Part shown: positions 44,939-52,641 of the stretch, piece by piece
Numbering within the stretch: the first letter of the stretch is position 1
How the letters are laid out: every line of letters starts with the position of its first letter
Assembly (NCBI GenBank): GCA_036000105.1
Contig: DASYGE010000012.1
Location: 496,001-560,000, forward strand
Direction: 5' to 3'
DNA from: DASUBN01 sp036000105
GTDB taxonomy: Bacteria; Pseudomonadota; Gammaproteobacteria; Natronospirales; REEB76
Length of the DNA stretch: 64,000 nucleotides
Notes under the pieces: model-generated
Seen by the model: only the letters and a program-made list of their open reading frames with translations
What the model was told of the DNA's origin: nothing
The model's database searches: none
Position numbers and translations under genes: made by a program

Positions 44939-46959
44939 GGTCGCGTGCCGAGGTCCGCGCCAGCCAGGACCTGGCTCGCATCGCTGGCGGCGTCCACCTG
45001 GCCGATGCGCGTCGAGAGGCGCTCGGGCTTGCCGTTCAGACGCCAGTCGAACATCACCGTGTGGCCCATGACCCGGTGCACGTAGTTGCGCGTCTCGGTG
45101 TAGGGGATGCTGTCTATCCACACATCCGCCGGCAGCGAGCCGGTCTGGGGCAGCCAGTCGGAGACCTTGGCCGCGCCGGCGTTGTAGGCAGCGGTGGCCA
45201 GCGGTTCGCTGCCGTCGAATTGATGCAGCATGTCCCGCAAGTAAGCGCTGCCCAGGATCAGGTTGGTGGGCGGGTCCAGGAGATCATCCTTGTCATCCAG
45301 CGTGAGGCCGAGGCGTGTCGCCATGTCCCGGCCCGTGGCGGGCATGAGCTGCATCAGGCCGATAGCACCCGCATGGGAGATGACGTTGGGGCGGAACACG
45401 CTCTCGGCGCGGATCAGCCCGTAGATCCAGGAGAGATCGAGCTTCAGCTGCGCGGACTTCGGCACCAGGGTCTGCTCGAAGGCGAGCGGATAGGTGAGCG
45501 CCAGGTCCTGCCAGCAACCGCCGCCGGCGAGCATGGGGATCACCCGCGCATGCCAGCCCCAGCGTTCGGCGAGCAGTGCCGATTGGCAGCGGGCCGGCGT
45601 CGAGAGCCCGTGGGTGGCGGCGTTCCATTCCGCATCCGCTTCGGCGTAGAGCCCGGCGTACATGAGTTCCCGGGCACGGATGAATCCCGGCCGGCCGCTC
45701 AACTGATCTATCACTTCCTCCGCCGGCCGGCTCACCTGCTGCACGATGCGGTAACCCTCGTGCAAGCGGTCCGAGGCCAGGAAGCCGTAATAATCCGGCG
45801 TGCGCACCAGGGAGAGATAGAGCGCGTCCGCTTCGCCGCGATGGCCGGTGGCTTCCAGTGCCCGGGCCTTCCAGTAACGCCACTCGGAAGTGGTCGCGTC
45901 CTGCCCGAGACCCGGCAGGGCCTGCAGCACGCCGCGCCAGTCCTGATCGCGCAGCGCCAGGCGCGTGCGCCATTCCGGCACCTGGGCATCGGTGGCATCA
46001 TGCAGGCGCTTCAGTTGCTGGCGCGCGTCCGGCATCAGGTGCCAGGCGTGCTGCAGCACCAAGAGCGTGCGCATGGCGCGGCTGTCGTCGCTGGAGAAAT
46101 GGTATTGCTGGGAGAGCGTGGTCCACAGATGCTGCGCGCGCAGCGGTTCGTTGCGTGCCACGCCCTTGATACCGGCCAGCAGCATCTCCTGGTAAGGCGC
46201 CTCGTCCGGCACCTGCACTTGCGTCAGCCACACTGTTGGGTCCGCCGACATGTCCAGCCAGTCCTGCACCCAATCCCGGTCCCCCGGCGAGAGCTGCGGC
46301 AAGAGTGCGCGGGCCGTGGCGTAATCGTGGGCTTCGAGCGCGAGCTCGGCGCGTCGCCGCAGCATGTCGGCGTTGATCAGCCTATGTTCGTGTAAGTAAT
46401 CGAACAGCGGCTTGCATACGCCCGTGCCCGAGGCCGTGTCGCCCATGGCATTGCTTATGTTCGGCACGTCACCCGCGAGAGTGATGGCAGGCATGAGCCA
46501 GAGATGCCGTGCCGCCGTGGTCCAGGTATCCCGGTCCGGTTCGTCGCCTTTAAGAAGATGGGCGCTCACCGCCGCGCAGCGCAGGGCGGGATCCGTCTCG
46601 TCGCGGTAGTAAGCGAGCACCTTGGACCATTCCTGGCGGCGCGTGAGAGCCAGCAACCAGTCTTCCCGCAAGGCATCGTCCACCGGCAGATCCTGGTTCG
46701 CTTCCAGGAACTGTTCCACCGCCGCATCGGGTGCGGAGTCGAGGGTCGCATCCAGATAGGCGTAATCGAGATAGGCGCGCAGCGGATAATCCTTGAGGTG
46801 ATCCAGGTGCGGCGTGAGCCCCTGGGCGTCGCCTTTCTGTGCCAGCTCCCAGGCGAGCTTGAACTCCGCGCGCTGGGGTGCGAGATCGTCCGTGTCCGCA
46901 CCCGCTGCACACATGCTTGTGAGCAGGACGCACAGCAGACAGGCACCGAGGTAACGCAT
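44935..46959 (-). CDS. slt: Soluble lytic murein transglycosylase
   Basis: A 674-residue periplasmic enzyme. It has a signal peptide (YLGACLLCVLLTSMCAAGA), a long helical superhelical U-domain (residues about 30-480), and the C-terminal goose-lysozyme-like domain with the catalytic glutamate in LIRAESVFRPNVISHAGAIGLMQLMPATG. The closing motif is YNAGAAKVSDW...IDSIPYTETRNYVHRVM. It cleaves peptidoglycan glycan strands to anhydromuropeptides. First gene of the slt-epimerase-cca unit. Confidence 0.95.
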   Translation of the reverse strand: MRYLGACLLCVLLTSMCAAGADTDDLAPQRAEFKLAWELAQKGDAQGLTPHLDHLKDYPLRAYLDYAYLDATLDSAPDAAVEQFLEANQDLPVDDALREDWLLALTRRQEWSKVLAYYRDETDPALRCAAVSAHLLKGDEPDRDTWTTAARHLWLMPAITLAGDVPNISNAMGDTASGTGVCKPLFDYLHEHRLINADMLRRRAELALEAHDYATARALLPQLSPGDRDWVQDWLDMSADPTVWLTQVQVPDEAPYQEMLLAGIKGVARNEPLRAQHLWTTLSQQYHFSSDDSRAMRTLLVLQHAWHLMPDARQQLKRLHDATDAQVPEWRTRLALRDQDWRGVLQALPGLGQDATTSEWRYWKARALEATGHRGEADALYLSLVRTPDYYGFLASDRLHEGYRIVQQVSRPAEEVIDQLSGRPGFIRARELMYAGLYAEADAEWNAATHGLSTPARCQSALLAERWGWHARVIPMLAGGGCWQDLALTYPLAFEQTLVPKSAQLKLDLSWIYGLIRAESVFRPNVISHAGAIGLMQLMPATGRDMATRLGLTLDDKDDLLDPPTNLILGSAYLRDMLHQFDGSEPLATAAYNAGAAKVSDWLPQTGSLPADVWIDSIPYTETRNYVHRVMGHTVMFDWRLNGKPERLSTRIGQVDAASDASQVLAGADLGTRP

Positions 46960-47030
46960 GTCGAATAGAGTACCGTGATGCGCAGGAGGGGGCTATCATT
47001 TCCGATTCGCGCGGCAGTGCCGAAAGGAGC

Positions 47031-48401
47031 ATGGAGATGACATTTCTGAGTATCGATCCCGCCAACGGCGAGCGCCTGCAGGAGTACCCGGCTTGGGGAC
47101 CGGCGCGCCTCGAGAGCGTGCTCAGTGCCAGCGCGGCCACCGCGCCCGGCTGGGGCACCCGCAGCGTGGAAGAGCGCACTGCGCTCCTGCGCCTGGCCGG
47201 GGAGCTCCTCCTGAACCGGCGTGACGAATACGCGCTCCTCATGAGCCGGGAGATGGGCAAGGTACTGACGGAAGCGAAAGCCGAAATCGAGAAATCCGCC
47301 CGGGCCTGTCTGTATTACGCAGACGAAGCGCCGAAGATGCTCATGGACGAGATCATCAAGACGGATGCACAGAAGAGCCTCGTGGCCTACCAGCCGCTCG
47401 GCACCGTCTTCGCCATCATGCCCTGGAACTTCCCCTTCTGGCAGGTGATACGCGCTGCGGCGCCGGCCCTCGCCGCCGGTAACACCCTGCTGCTCAAACA
47501 TGCGGACAACGTCTCCGGTTGCGCTCTCGCACTGGAAGCGGTGTTCCATGACGCCGGCTTCCCCGCGGGCGTGTTCCAGACCCTCATGATCCACATCCCC
47601 GCGGTGGACGCCGTGATCCGCGATGCACGGGTGCAGGCGGTGACTCTCACCGGCAGCGAGCGGGCCGGCGTGGCCGTGGGCCGTGCCGCCGGCGAGACCC
47701 TCAAGAAATGCGTGCTGGAACTCGGCGGCTCCGATGCCTGTGTGGTGCTGGAGGATGCGGACCTCAAGCTCGCGGCGGAAGTGGGCGCCAAGTCCCGCTA
47801 CCAGAACGCGGGCCAGAGCTGCATCGCCGCCAAGCGTTTCATCCTGGTGGAGTCGGTGGCGGAGGCTTTCCTGAAAGAGTTCCGTGCGCGGGCTGCAGCG
47901 CTCGTGACCGGCGACCCGCGGGATGCGAAGACGACGCTCGCGCCGCTTGCACGTCTCGATCTCAGGGACAGCCTGCACGCCCAGGTGGAAGACGCCCTCA
48001 AGAAAGGCGCCAAGCCGCTGCTCGGTTGCGCGCCGCTGCCGGGCAAGGGCGCTTACTACGCCGCTTCGATACTCGATGGTGTGCGGCCCGGCATGCGCGC
48101 CTGGGATGAGGAACTCTTCGGTCCCGTGGCGAGCGTGATCCGCGTCAAGGACGAGGCGGAAGCCCTCAAAGTGGCGAACGGCACCAACTTCGGTCTCGGC
48201 AGCGCTGTCTGGACCAAAGATATAAAGCGCGGCGAAGCCTTCGCCCGGCAGATGCAGAGCGGCAGCGCCTTCGTGAATGCGCTGGTCAAGAGCGATCAGC
48301 GGTTACCCTTCGGTGGCATCAAACGTTCTGGGCACGGGCGCGAGTTATCGCACCACGGAATACATGAATTCGTGAACATTAAAACCGTGAGTATCAGCTG
48401 A
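47031..48401 (+). CDS. Aldehyde dehydrogenase, succinate-semialdehyde type
   Basis: A 456-residue ALDH: YQPLGTVFAIMPWNFPFWQVIRAAAPALAAGNTLLLKHADN, the catalytic Glu in VLELGGSDACVVLEDADL and Cys in NAGQSCIAAKRFILV, and LPFGGIKRSGHGRELSHHGIHEFVNIKTV at the end. It is closest in look to NAD-dependent succinate-semialdehyde dehydrogenases (GabD/Sad), though the substrate is not certain. AAAGGAGC precedes the ATG. Its stop shares a base with the first of three aldo/keto reductase starts. Confidence 0.92.
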   Translation: MEMTFLSIDPANGERLQEYPAWGPARLESVLSASAATAPGWGTRSVEERTALLRLAGELLLNRRDEYALLMSREMGKVLTEAKAEIEKSARACLYYADEAPKMLMDEIIKTDAQKSLVAYQPLGTVFAIMPWNFPFWQVIRAAAPALAAGNTLLLKHADNVSGCALALEAVFHDAGFPAGVFQTLMIHIPAVDAVIRDARVQAVTLTGSERAGVAVGRAAGETLKKCVLELGGSDACVVLEDADLKLAAEVGAKSRYQNAGQSCIAAKRFILVESVAEAFLKEFRARAAALVTGDPRDAKTTLAPLARLDLRDSLHAQVEDALKKGAKPLLGCAPLPGKGAYYAASILDGVRPGMRAWDEELFGPVASVIRVKDEAEALKVANGTNFGLGSAVWTKDIKRGEAFARQMQSGSAFVNALVKSDQRLPFGGIKRSGHGRELSHHGIHEFVNIKTVSIS

Positions 48402-48556
48402 TGCTGATGCGAACTATCCCATCCACAGGTGAGCAACTGCCAGCGATCGGCGTAGGAACATGGGGTGAGTCGGTGTTTTACGCGAAGCATAGCTTCGCGC
48501 CGGCGAACGCCCGGCCAGGGATGGTCGGGCTGGTCGGCGCACCAGGGACGGGTTAA
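48401..48556 (+). pseudogene. Truncated aldo/keto reductase start, copy A, fused in frame to element sequence
   Basis: The first 21 codons (MLMRTIPSTGEQLPAIGVGTW in meaning) repeat those of the full gene at 48756 with one amino-acid difference. Ten other codons differ only synonymously. After TGG GGT the frame passes into the hairpin element and stays open for 29 more codons, giving a possible 51-residue peptide. It overlaps the aldehyde dehydrogenase stop by one base. Probably a displaced gene start rather than a working gene. Confidence 0.7.
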
Positions 48557-48574
48557 TGAATGGATCTAAATAAA
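48467..48574. mobile_element. About 110-bp hairpin element, first copy at the aldo/keto reductase
   Basis: A 108-bp segment starting GAGTCGGTGTTTTACG. Hairpin 1 is GCGAAGC-AT-AGCTTCGC. A second weak hairpin lies around GCCCGGCCAGGGATGGTCGGGC in the middle. The box CACCAGGGACGGGTT follows at 48540-48554, then a 20-bp AT-rich leader before the next ATG. Sequence and length match 48641-48755 and, more loosely, 38847-38960. Confidence 0.7.
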
Positions 48575-48736
48575 ATGTTAACGCGCACGATTCCTTCCAG
48601 CGGCGAACAACTCCCAGTCATTGGGGTTGGCACTTGGGGTGAGCCGGTGTTTTATGCGAAGCAAAGCTTCGCACCGACGAACGCCCGGGCACGACGCCCG
48701 GGCTGGGCACTGCACCAGGGACGGGTTAACTGGTGA
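48575..48736 (+). pseudogene. Truncated aldo/keto reductase start, copy B, fused in frame to element sequence
   Basis: It encodes the same 21-residue beginning as the full gene with two conservative changes (Met3 to Thr, Thr9 to Ser). Sixteen of 21 codons differ, 14 of them synonymously. It is cut at the same point, after TGG GGT, and runs in frame through the element to a TGA, giving a possible 53-residue peptide. The element-encoded part resembles that of copy A (VFYAK, SFAP, NAR shared). Confidence 0.7.
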
Positions 48737-48755
48737 ACCCAATAGGGAAAATCAG
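48641..48755. mobile_element. About 110-bp hairpin element, second copy at the aldo/keto reductase
   Basis: A 115-bp segment starting GAGCCGGTGTTTTATG. It has hairpin GCGAAGC-AA-AGCTTCGC, a perfect GCCCGGGC-ACGAC-GCCCGGGC hairpin, and the box CACCAGGGACGGGTT at 48713-48727. A leader with AGGGA follows, then the functional ATG at 48756. Confidence 0.72.
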
Positions 48756-49577
48756 ATGTTAATGCGGACCATCCCATCGACTGGCGAGCAGTTGCCAGTG
48801 ATCGGTGTAGGGACATGGGAACGTTTTGATCTGGACCCCACCCGCGCCACCCAAGATCAGCTGAAGCAGGTGCTGACCACGCTCTTCGCCGCTGGCGGGC
48901 GTCTCATCGACAGTTCCCCCATGTATGGCGCCGCAGAAGGTGTGGTGGGGGATCTGCTGAAGCAGATGCCGCCAGAGCCCAAGCCTTTCCTCGCCACCAA
49001 GGTCTGGACCAAGGGCCGGCAGGCGGGCATCCAAGAGATGCAGCGCTCCATGCAGCTGATGGGCACCACGTGTCTCGACCTCATGCAGGTGCACAACCTC
49101 CTGGATTGGCGCGTGCATCTCGATACCTTGAGCGCCTGGAAAAGAGATGGGCGCATCCGCTACCTCGGCATCACCCATTACACGCCCTCGGCCCATGCGG
49201 AGCTGGAGAGCGTCATGCGCGCTGCACCCTGGGACTTCGTGCAGCTGGATTATTCCCTGGAAGATCGCGCCGCCGAGGCGCGGCTCCTGCCCCTCGCCCT
49301 GAAGCAAGGTGTCGCCGTCATCGTGAACCGGCCACTGGGGGGAGGCGGGTTGATACGCCGCCTGAAAGACAGGCCCCTGCCAGCCTGGGCGGCGGAAGCA
49401 GGTTGCGAGACCTGGGCCGCGCTCCTCATCAAGTTCATCCTGAGCCACCCGGCGGTCACCTGCGTAATCCCCGGCACCGGCTCGCCGGCGCACATGCAGG
49501 AGATGCTAAAGGCGGGAGATGGCGCGCTGCCGGGTCAGGCCCTGCGCGAACGCATGGCAGGGCTACTCACGGCATGA
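48756..49577 (+). CDS. Aldo/keto reductase
   Basis: A 273-residue (alpha/beta)8 oxidoreductase: TIPSTGEQLPVIGVGTWERFDLDP, the catalytic-pocket Asp/Tyr region LIDSSPMYGAAEGVVGDLL, FLATKVWTKGRQAG, CLDLMQVHNLLDWRVHL and the C-terminal cofactor loop CVIPGTGSPAHMQEML. Lys of TKVW and His of QVHN complete the tetrad. A longer in-frame reading from 48621 would translate the hairpin element, so the ATG at 48756 is taken. Two truncated copies of its first 21 codons lie upstream. Confidence 0.93.
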   Translation: MLMRTIPSTGEQLPVIGVGTWERFDLDPTRATQDQLKQVLTTLFAAGGRLIDSSPMYGAAEGVVGDLLKQMPPEPKPFLATKVWTKGRQAGIQEMQRSMQLMGTTCLDLMQVHNLLDWRVHLDTLSAWKRDGRIRYLGITHYTPSAHAELESVMRAAPWDFVQLDYSLEDRAAEARLLPLALKQGVAVIVNRPLGGGGLIRRLKDRPLPAWAAEAGCETWAALLIKFILSHPAVTCVIPGTGSPAHMQEMLKAGDGALPGQALRERMAGLLTA

Positions 49578-49599
49578 CAGTGGCGGGTCGATCCCGGTC

Positions 49600-49935
49600 C
49601 TATCTCTTCTTGCGCCCGTGCTTCTTGTCCAACTGCGCGCTGAGCGCATCCAATCGCGCGTTCCAATACGTCGCGAACTCATCCACCCAGTCCACCACTT
49701 CCCGTAGCGGCTTCGGCTGGAGGTGGTAGATCCGCTGCCGGCCTTCGCGCCGCTCCGAGACCAGGTCCGCTTCCTTGAGGATCTTGAGATGCTGGGAGAC
49801 GGCAGCGAACGAGACACCGAAGGGTTCCGCCAGCTCGCTCGCCGGCCTTTCGCCGTCCTTCAGCAGGACGAGGATCGCCCTGCGTGCAGGGTGGGCGATG
49901 GCGTGGAACACGTCGTTCTGCTGCAGGGGGCGCAT
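49600..49935 (-). CDS. ArsR-family winged-helix repressor
   Basis: A 111-residue ArsR protein (DVFHAIAHPARRAILVLLKDGERPASELAEPFGVSFAAVSQHLKILKEADLVSERREGRQRIYHLQPKPL) ending in a basic KKHGRKKR tail. It lacks metal-binding cysteines. It is the third gene of a minus-strand operon after a DHFR-family gene and an SRPBCC gene, 3 bp behind the latter. It probably binds the palindrome at the operon promoter (51077-51121). Confidence 0.93.
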   Translation of the reverse strand: MRPLQQNDVFHAIAHPARRAILVLLKDGERPASELAEPFGVSFAAVSQHLKILKEADLVSERREGRQRIYHLQPKPLREVVDWVDEFATYWNARLDALSAQLDKKHGRKKR

Positions 49936-49938
49936 AGC

Positions 49939-50469
49939 TCAGGCCTTCCATTCGGGGTAGAGGGGTTTCACCACGCTATAGCGCTCCATCCAGTCGGGCA
50001 GGGCGCGCTTGCCGAGTTGGGCTTCCAGCCGGTCGAGCAGTACGTGGGCGCCCGGGGCGAAGCCGTTGGCGACCTGCTGGGTGAGACGACTGTACGTGAC
50101 CGTCAGGAGCGTGGAATCGCCCTGCCGCATCAGCTCGTAACGGAACACGGCATCCTGTCCCATGGGCATCTCAGAAACCGCAGCGACCTTCCATTCGTAC
50201 TCGAATAACCTGGGCGGATCCCAGGCCAGGATCCGGCCTTTGGAGTGATATTGGGCCGGGCCCGATATCATCTCGATGCTGCCGCCGGCCCTGCCGTCGA
50301 TCCTGGCCGAGGAGCACATCAACCATCCCTTCAGCTCCTCGGGGTCGGTGATCGCTTCCCACACCAATTCCGGCGCATGTCGCAGCAGCCGCTTGAAGAC
50401 GATGCTGGCGTACTGCCCCTCGATCCCCACCCGTCCGACCGGTGAGCTGTCCTGTGCAGTTGCAGTCAT
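49939..50469 (-). CDS. SRPBCC (AHSA1-like) domain protein
   Basis: A 176-residue START-fold protein: FKRLLRHAPELVWEAITDPEELKGWLMCSSARIDGRAGGSIEMISGP, GRILAWDPPRLFEYEWKV and HVLLDRLEAQL. It is related to the two domains of the protein at 3537-4526. The ATG at 50469 (MTATAQ) is preferred over the open extension inside the DHFR-family gene. Substrate unknown. Confidence 0.9.
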   Translation of the reverse strand: MTATAQDSSPVGRVGIEGQYASIVFKRLLRHAPELVWEAITDPEELKGWLMCSSARIDGRAGGSIEMISGPAQYHSKGRILAWDPPRLFEYEWKVAAVSEMPMGQDAVFRYELMRQGDSTLLTVTYSRLTQQVANGFAPGAHVLLDRLEAQLGKRALPDWMERYSVVKPLYPEWKA

Positions 50470-50479
50470 GCCCTCTCCT

Positions 50480-51046
50480 TCACGCCATGGGTTCATAGCA
50501 CATGAAGACCTTGCCATTGCCGAAGACACGCGTCTTCGTGAGCTTCAGCTTCAGCCGCTCTTGCATGCCGTCGAACATCGTCCGCCCTTTGCCGAGCGCC
50601 ACCGGGTTCACCACGACCTGGTATTCATCGATCAGCCCGAGCGGCGCCAGTTGCGCGACGATGCTGCCGCTGCCGAGGATGGCCATGCCGGGCCCCGCCT
50701 CGCTCTTCATCTTGCGCACCGCTGCTGCGATGTCGCCTTTCACCAGCTGGGTATTGTTCCAGGTGGCTTGCGCGAGGCTCCGGGAGAACACCACCTTCGG
50801 CATGCTGTTCATGCCGGCGGCCACGATCGGGTTGGCCTTCAGCGCTTCAGCCGTCGGCCAGTAAGCGGCCATGAGTTCGTACGTGACCCGGCCGAACAGC
50901 AATTGGCCGCCGCCGCTGGCGTTGCTGGCGACGAAGGCATCGAACTCCGCATCGGGTTTCACGTCATAGGCCCAGCGCATGTCGCCGTGCGCGTCCGTGA
51001 AGTAGCCATCCAGCGTCACGTTGTTGAAGACGATCAGTTTCCGCAT
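50480..51046 (-). CDS. Dihydrofolate reductase-family protein
   Basis: A complete 188-residue member of the RibD C-terminal/DHFR-like family: LIVFNNVTLDGYFTD, LLFGRVTYELMAAYWPT, KVVFSRSL, AILGSGSIVAQLAPLGLIDEYQVVVNPVALGKGRTMF. It matches the truncated gene at the window start. It is the first gene of the DHFR-SRPBCC-ArsR operon. GAGGAGCAGGGCA precedes the ATG. Biological substrate not known. Confidence 0.9.
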   Translation of the reverse strand: MRKLIVFNNVTLDGYFTDAHGDMRWAYDVKPDAEFDAFVASNASGGGQLLFGRVTYELMAAYWPTAEALKANPIVAAGMNSMPKVVFSRSLAQATWNNTQLVKGDIAAAVRKMKSEAGPGMAILGSGSIVAQLAPLGLIDEYQVVVNPVALGKGRTMFDGMQERLKLKLTKTRVFGNGKVFMCYEPMA

Positions 51047-51070
51047 TGCCCTGCTCCTCGCCGTGGGTTG

Positions 51071-51121
51071 ATAGTATTAAGCAATAACTTAAATGTCAAA
51101 GATAGTTTAGTTAATGCTTAA
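51071..51121 (-). promoter_or_regulatory. Promoter and ArsR-type operator of the DHFR-SRPBCC-ArsR operon
   Basis: On the minus strand TTGACA (51094-51099), a 17-bp spacer and TACTAT (51071-51076) make a near-consensus promoter. The inverted repeat TTAAGCAATAAC / GTTAATGCTTAA (51077-51088 and 51110-51121, 11 of 12 matching) brackets the -35 and fills the spacer, an apt repressor site. Confidence 0.75.
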
Positions 51122-51162
51122 TTGTTTTGCAAGGCGCTTGAGAAGAGAAAACCCACATGAAA

Positions 51163-51182
51163 GGGGCCGCTTGCGCGGCCCC
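51163..51182. terminator. Terminator after the membrane-protein gene
   Basis: GGGGCCGC-TTGC-GCGGCCCC is flanked by TTTTT on the right and AAAGG on the left; it can end the leftward operon that stops at 51212. The same stem and loop recur at 52592-52617. Confidence 0.8.
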
Positions 51183-51211
51183 TTTTTGCGTCTTCACGCA
51201 AAGCCCCGGGT

Positions 51212-51610
51212 TCAGGCCCGGGAACGCTGCCTGACGTATAGCCAGCCACCTAACCAACAGGTTGGGATCGCTATCAAGACCAATGAGACTGGATACCACT
51301 CATGCCCCGTGGCCTTACTCCACATGGCGATGGCCCCGAGGGTACTCGAGAGCAGCCCCAGCACACCCAGCACCAGGGCATGGGTGATGGGCCTGGAGGG
51401 CGCGAGCCTGGCGGTGAGATAGGCGCCCACCGCCGAGTAGAGTGCCGTGTAGAAGGTGATGAGCACGTACAGCGTATCGGTATAGAGCTCCGGATGCTCC
51501 ATCGCCGGGAACACGTGGGTGGCCATCAGCACCGCATCCGTGAGCAACGCTAGCACCACCACCGCGACGAAGCCCGCCACCACCGCACCGATGCTGCGCA
51601 AGATCTTCAT
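51212..51610 (-). CDS. Small four-helix membrane protein
   Basis: A 132-residue hydrophobic protein with four predicted helices: LRSIGAVVAGFVAVVVLALLTDAVLMATHVF, LYVLITFYTALYSAVGAYLTARLA, ITHALVLGVLGLLSSTLGAIAMW and YPVSLVLIAIPTCWLGGWLYVRQR. Similar small proteins often travel with SRPBCC/ArsR pairs, but no function is known. It overlaps the SRPBCC gene by 4 bp. Confidence 0.85.
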   Translation of the reverse strand: MKILRSIGAVVAGFVAVVVLALLTDAVLMATHVFPAMEHPELYTDTLYVLITFYTALYSAVGAYLTARLAPSRPITHALVLGVLGLLSSTLGAIAMWSKATGHEWYPVSLVLIAIPTCWLGGWLYVRQRSRA

Positions 51611-52107
51611 GCTTCTCTCCTGACCTGCTCATGCAGGAGATGTTCGAGTAGATCGTAGCTGTAGGCTACGCCGCCTTCCATGGGCGACTTCAGCACCCCA
51701 TCCCGGGCGGCGCGCGACTCGTAGAGCAGGGTCCCGGTCAGGGTGGTCATGCCACCCTTTTCGGTGAATACCACCGTGCCCACGGCCTCGCCGGGATACC
51801 AGGGGTCATCGAACCTTTCAGTGACCACCAAGCGTTCCGGTGCTTTGACCTCGCGGTACACACCGCCCACTGCCATCTGCTGGCCGTCCTGGTCGCGGCG
51901 CCAGACATAGCGGTAACGGCCGCCCACCCTGAGGTCTATCTCGCAGACCGGCATGGTCCAGCCCGGCGGCCCTAAGAGCCATATCTGCACCAGTTGCGGT
52001 TTGGTGTAGGCCTCAAACACCAGAGCGCGGGGCGCAGCAAATTCCCGCGTCATCACGATCTCGCGCTCACCGGATGCATTCAGTTTTAGTTTCTTGTCGG
52101 GGATCAT
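51607..52107 (-). CDS. SRPBCC (AHSA1-like) domain protein
   Basis: A 166-residue protein (IVMTREFAAPRALVFEAYTKPQLVQIWLLGPPGWTMPVCEIDLRVGGRYRYVWRR, MAVGGVYREVKAPERLVVTERFDDPWYPGEAVGTVVF). It is the middle gene of an ArsR-SRPBCC-membrane protein operon: 16 bp after the ArsR gene and overlapping the membrane-protein gene by 4 bp. Ligand unknown. Confidence 0.93.
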   Translation of the reverse strand: MIPDKKLKLNASGEREIVMTREFAAPRALVFEAYTKPQLVQIWLLGPPGWTMPVCEIDLRVGGRYRYVWRRDQDGQQMAVGGVYREVKAPERLVVTERFDDPWYPGEAVGTVVFTEKGGMTTLTGTLLYESRAARDGVLKSPMEGGVAYSYDLLEHLLHEQVRREA

Positions 52108-52123
52108 GGCGTCCTCCTCGGGT

Positions 52124-52483
52124 TCAGTGGCGCCGCCGGCGCTTCGGTTTCGTCTGTTTGCCTGCCTGCATCACCTCGAGCAGGGCATCCAGGCCCTTGA
52201 AGCGCCGCTCCCAGAACTGGCGGTATTCCTCCAGCCAGGCGGTGGCTTCCTGCAGGGGTTTGGCCTCCAGGCGCCGGGGGCGACGCTGGGCGTCCTGGCC
52301 CCGGGATATCAGGCCCGCTTCCTCCAGCACCCTGAGGTGCTTGGAGATGGCGGGCTGGCTCATGTCGAAGGGCTCGGCCAGTTCCGCCACCGAGGCTTCC
52401 CCGGAGGCGAGGCGAGCCAGGATGGCCCGGCGGGTAGGGTCGGCCAGGGCCGCGAAAGTCGCATCCAGTCGGGCGGGAGTCAT
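52124..52483 (-). CDS. ArsR-family winged-helix repressor
   Basis: A 119-residue ArsR protein (LDATFAALADPTRRAILARLASGEASVAELAEPFDMSQPAISKHLRVLEEAGLISRGQDAQRRPRRLEAKPLQEA), strikingly close to the regulator at 3203. AAGG 8 nt upstream favours ATG 52483; ATG 52489 and TTG 52498 are alternatives. It leads the operon and faces its own palindromic site at 52503-52520. Confidence 0.92.
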   Translation of the reverse strand: MTPARLDATFAALADPTRRAILARLASGEASVAELAEPFDMSQPAISKHLRVLEEAGLISRGQDAQRRPRRLEAKPLQEATAWLEEYRQFWERRFKGLDALLEVMQAGKQTKPKRRRRH

Positions 52484-52502
52484 ATCCATAACCTTCAAGT
52501 TC

Positions 52503-52520
52503 TATAACTAAATAGTTATA
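52503..52520 (-). promoter_or_regulatory. ArsR-type operator palindrome
   Basis: TATAACTA-AA-TAGTTATA is a perfect palindrome 20 bp upstream of the ArsR start, in an AT-rich patch. It is most likely an autoregulatory operator overlapping the promoter. Confidence 0.65.
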
Positions 52521-52591
52521 TACACTCGAAAGGGAAAAGCGTCAAGTCCTTGGGTGATGCGGTCAGCGGGTTTGAGCCGGAGGCGGAAAGC

Positions 52592-52617
52592 GATGGGGCC
52601 GCGCAAGCGGCCCCATC
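52592..52617. terminator. Strong hairpin after the DUF2914 gene
   Basis: GATGGGGCCGC-GCAA-GCGGCCCCATC is a perfect 11-bp stem 25 bp past the DUF2914 stop. There is no long T run, so efficiency is uncertain. Confidence 0.6.
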
Positions 52618-52641
52618 TTCTATCGAGCAAAGACTAGTCGA

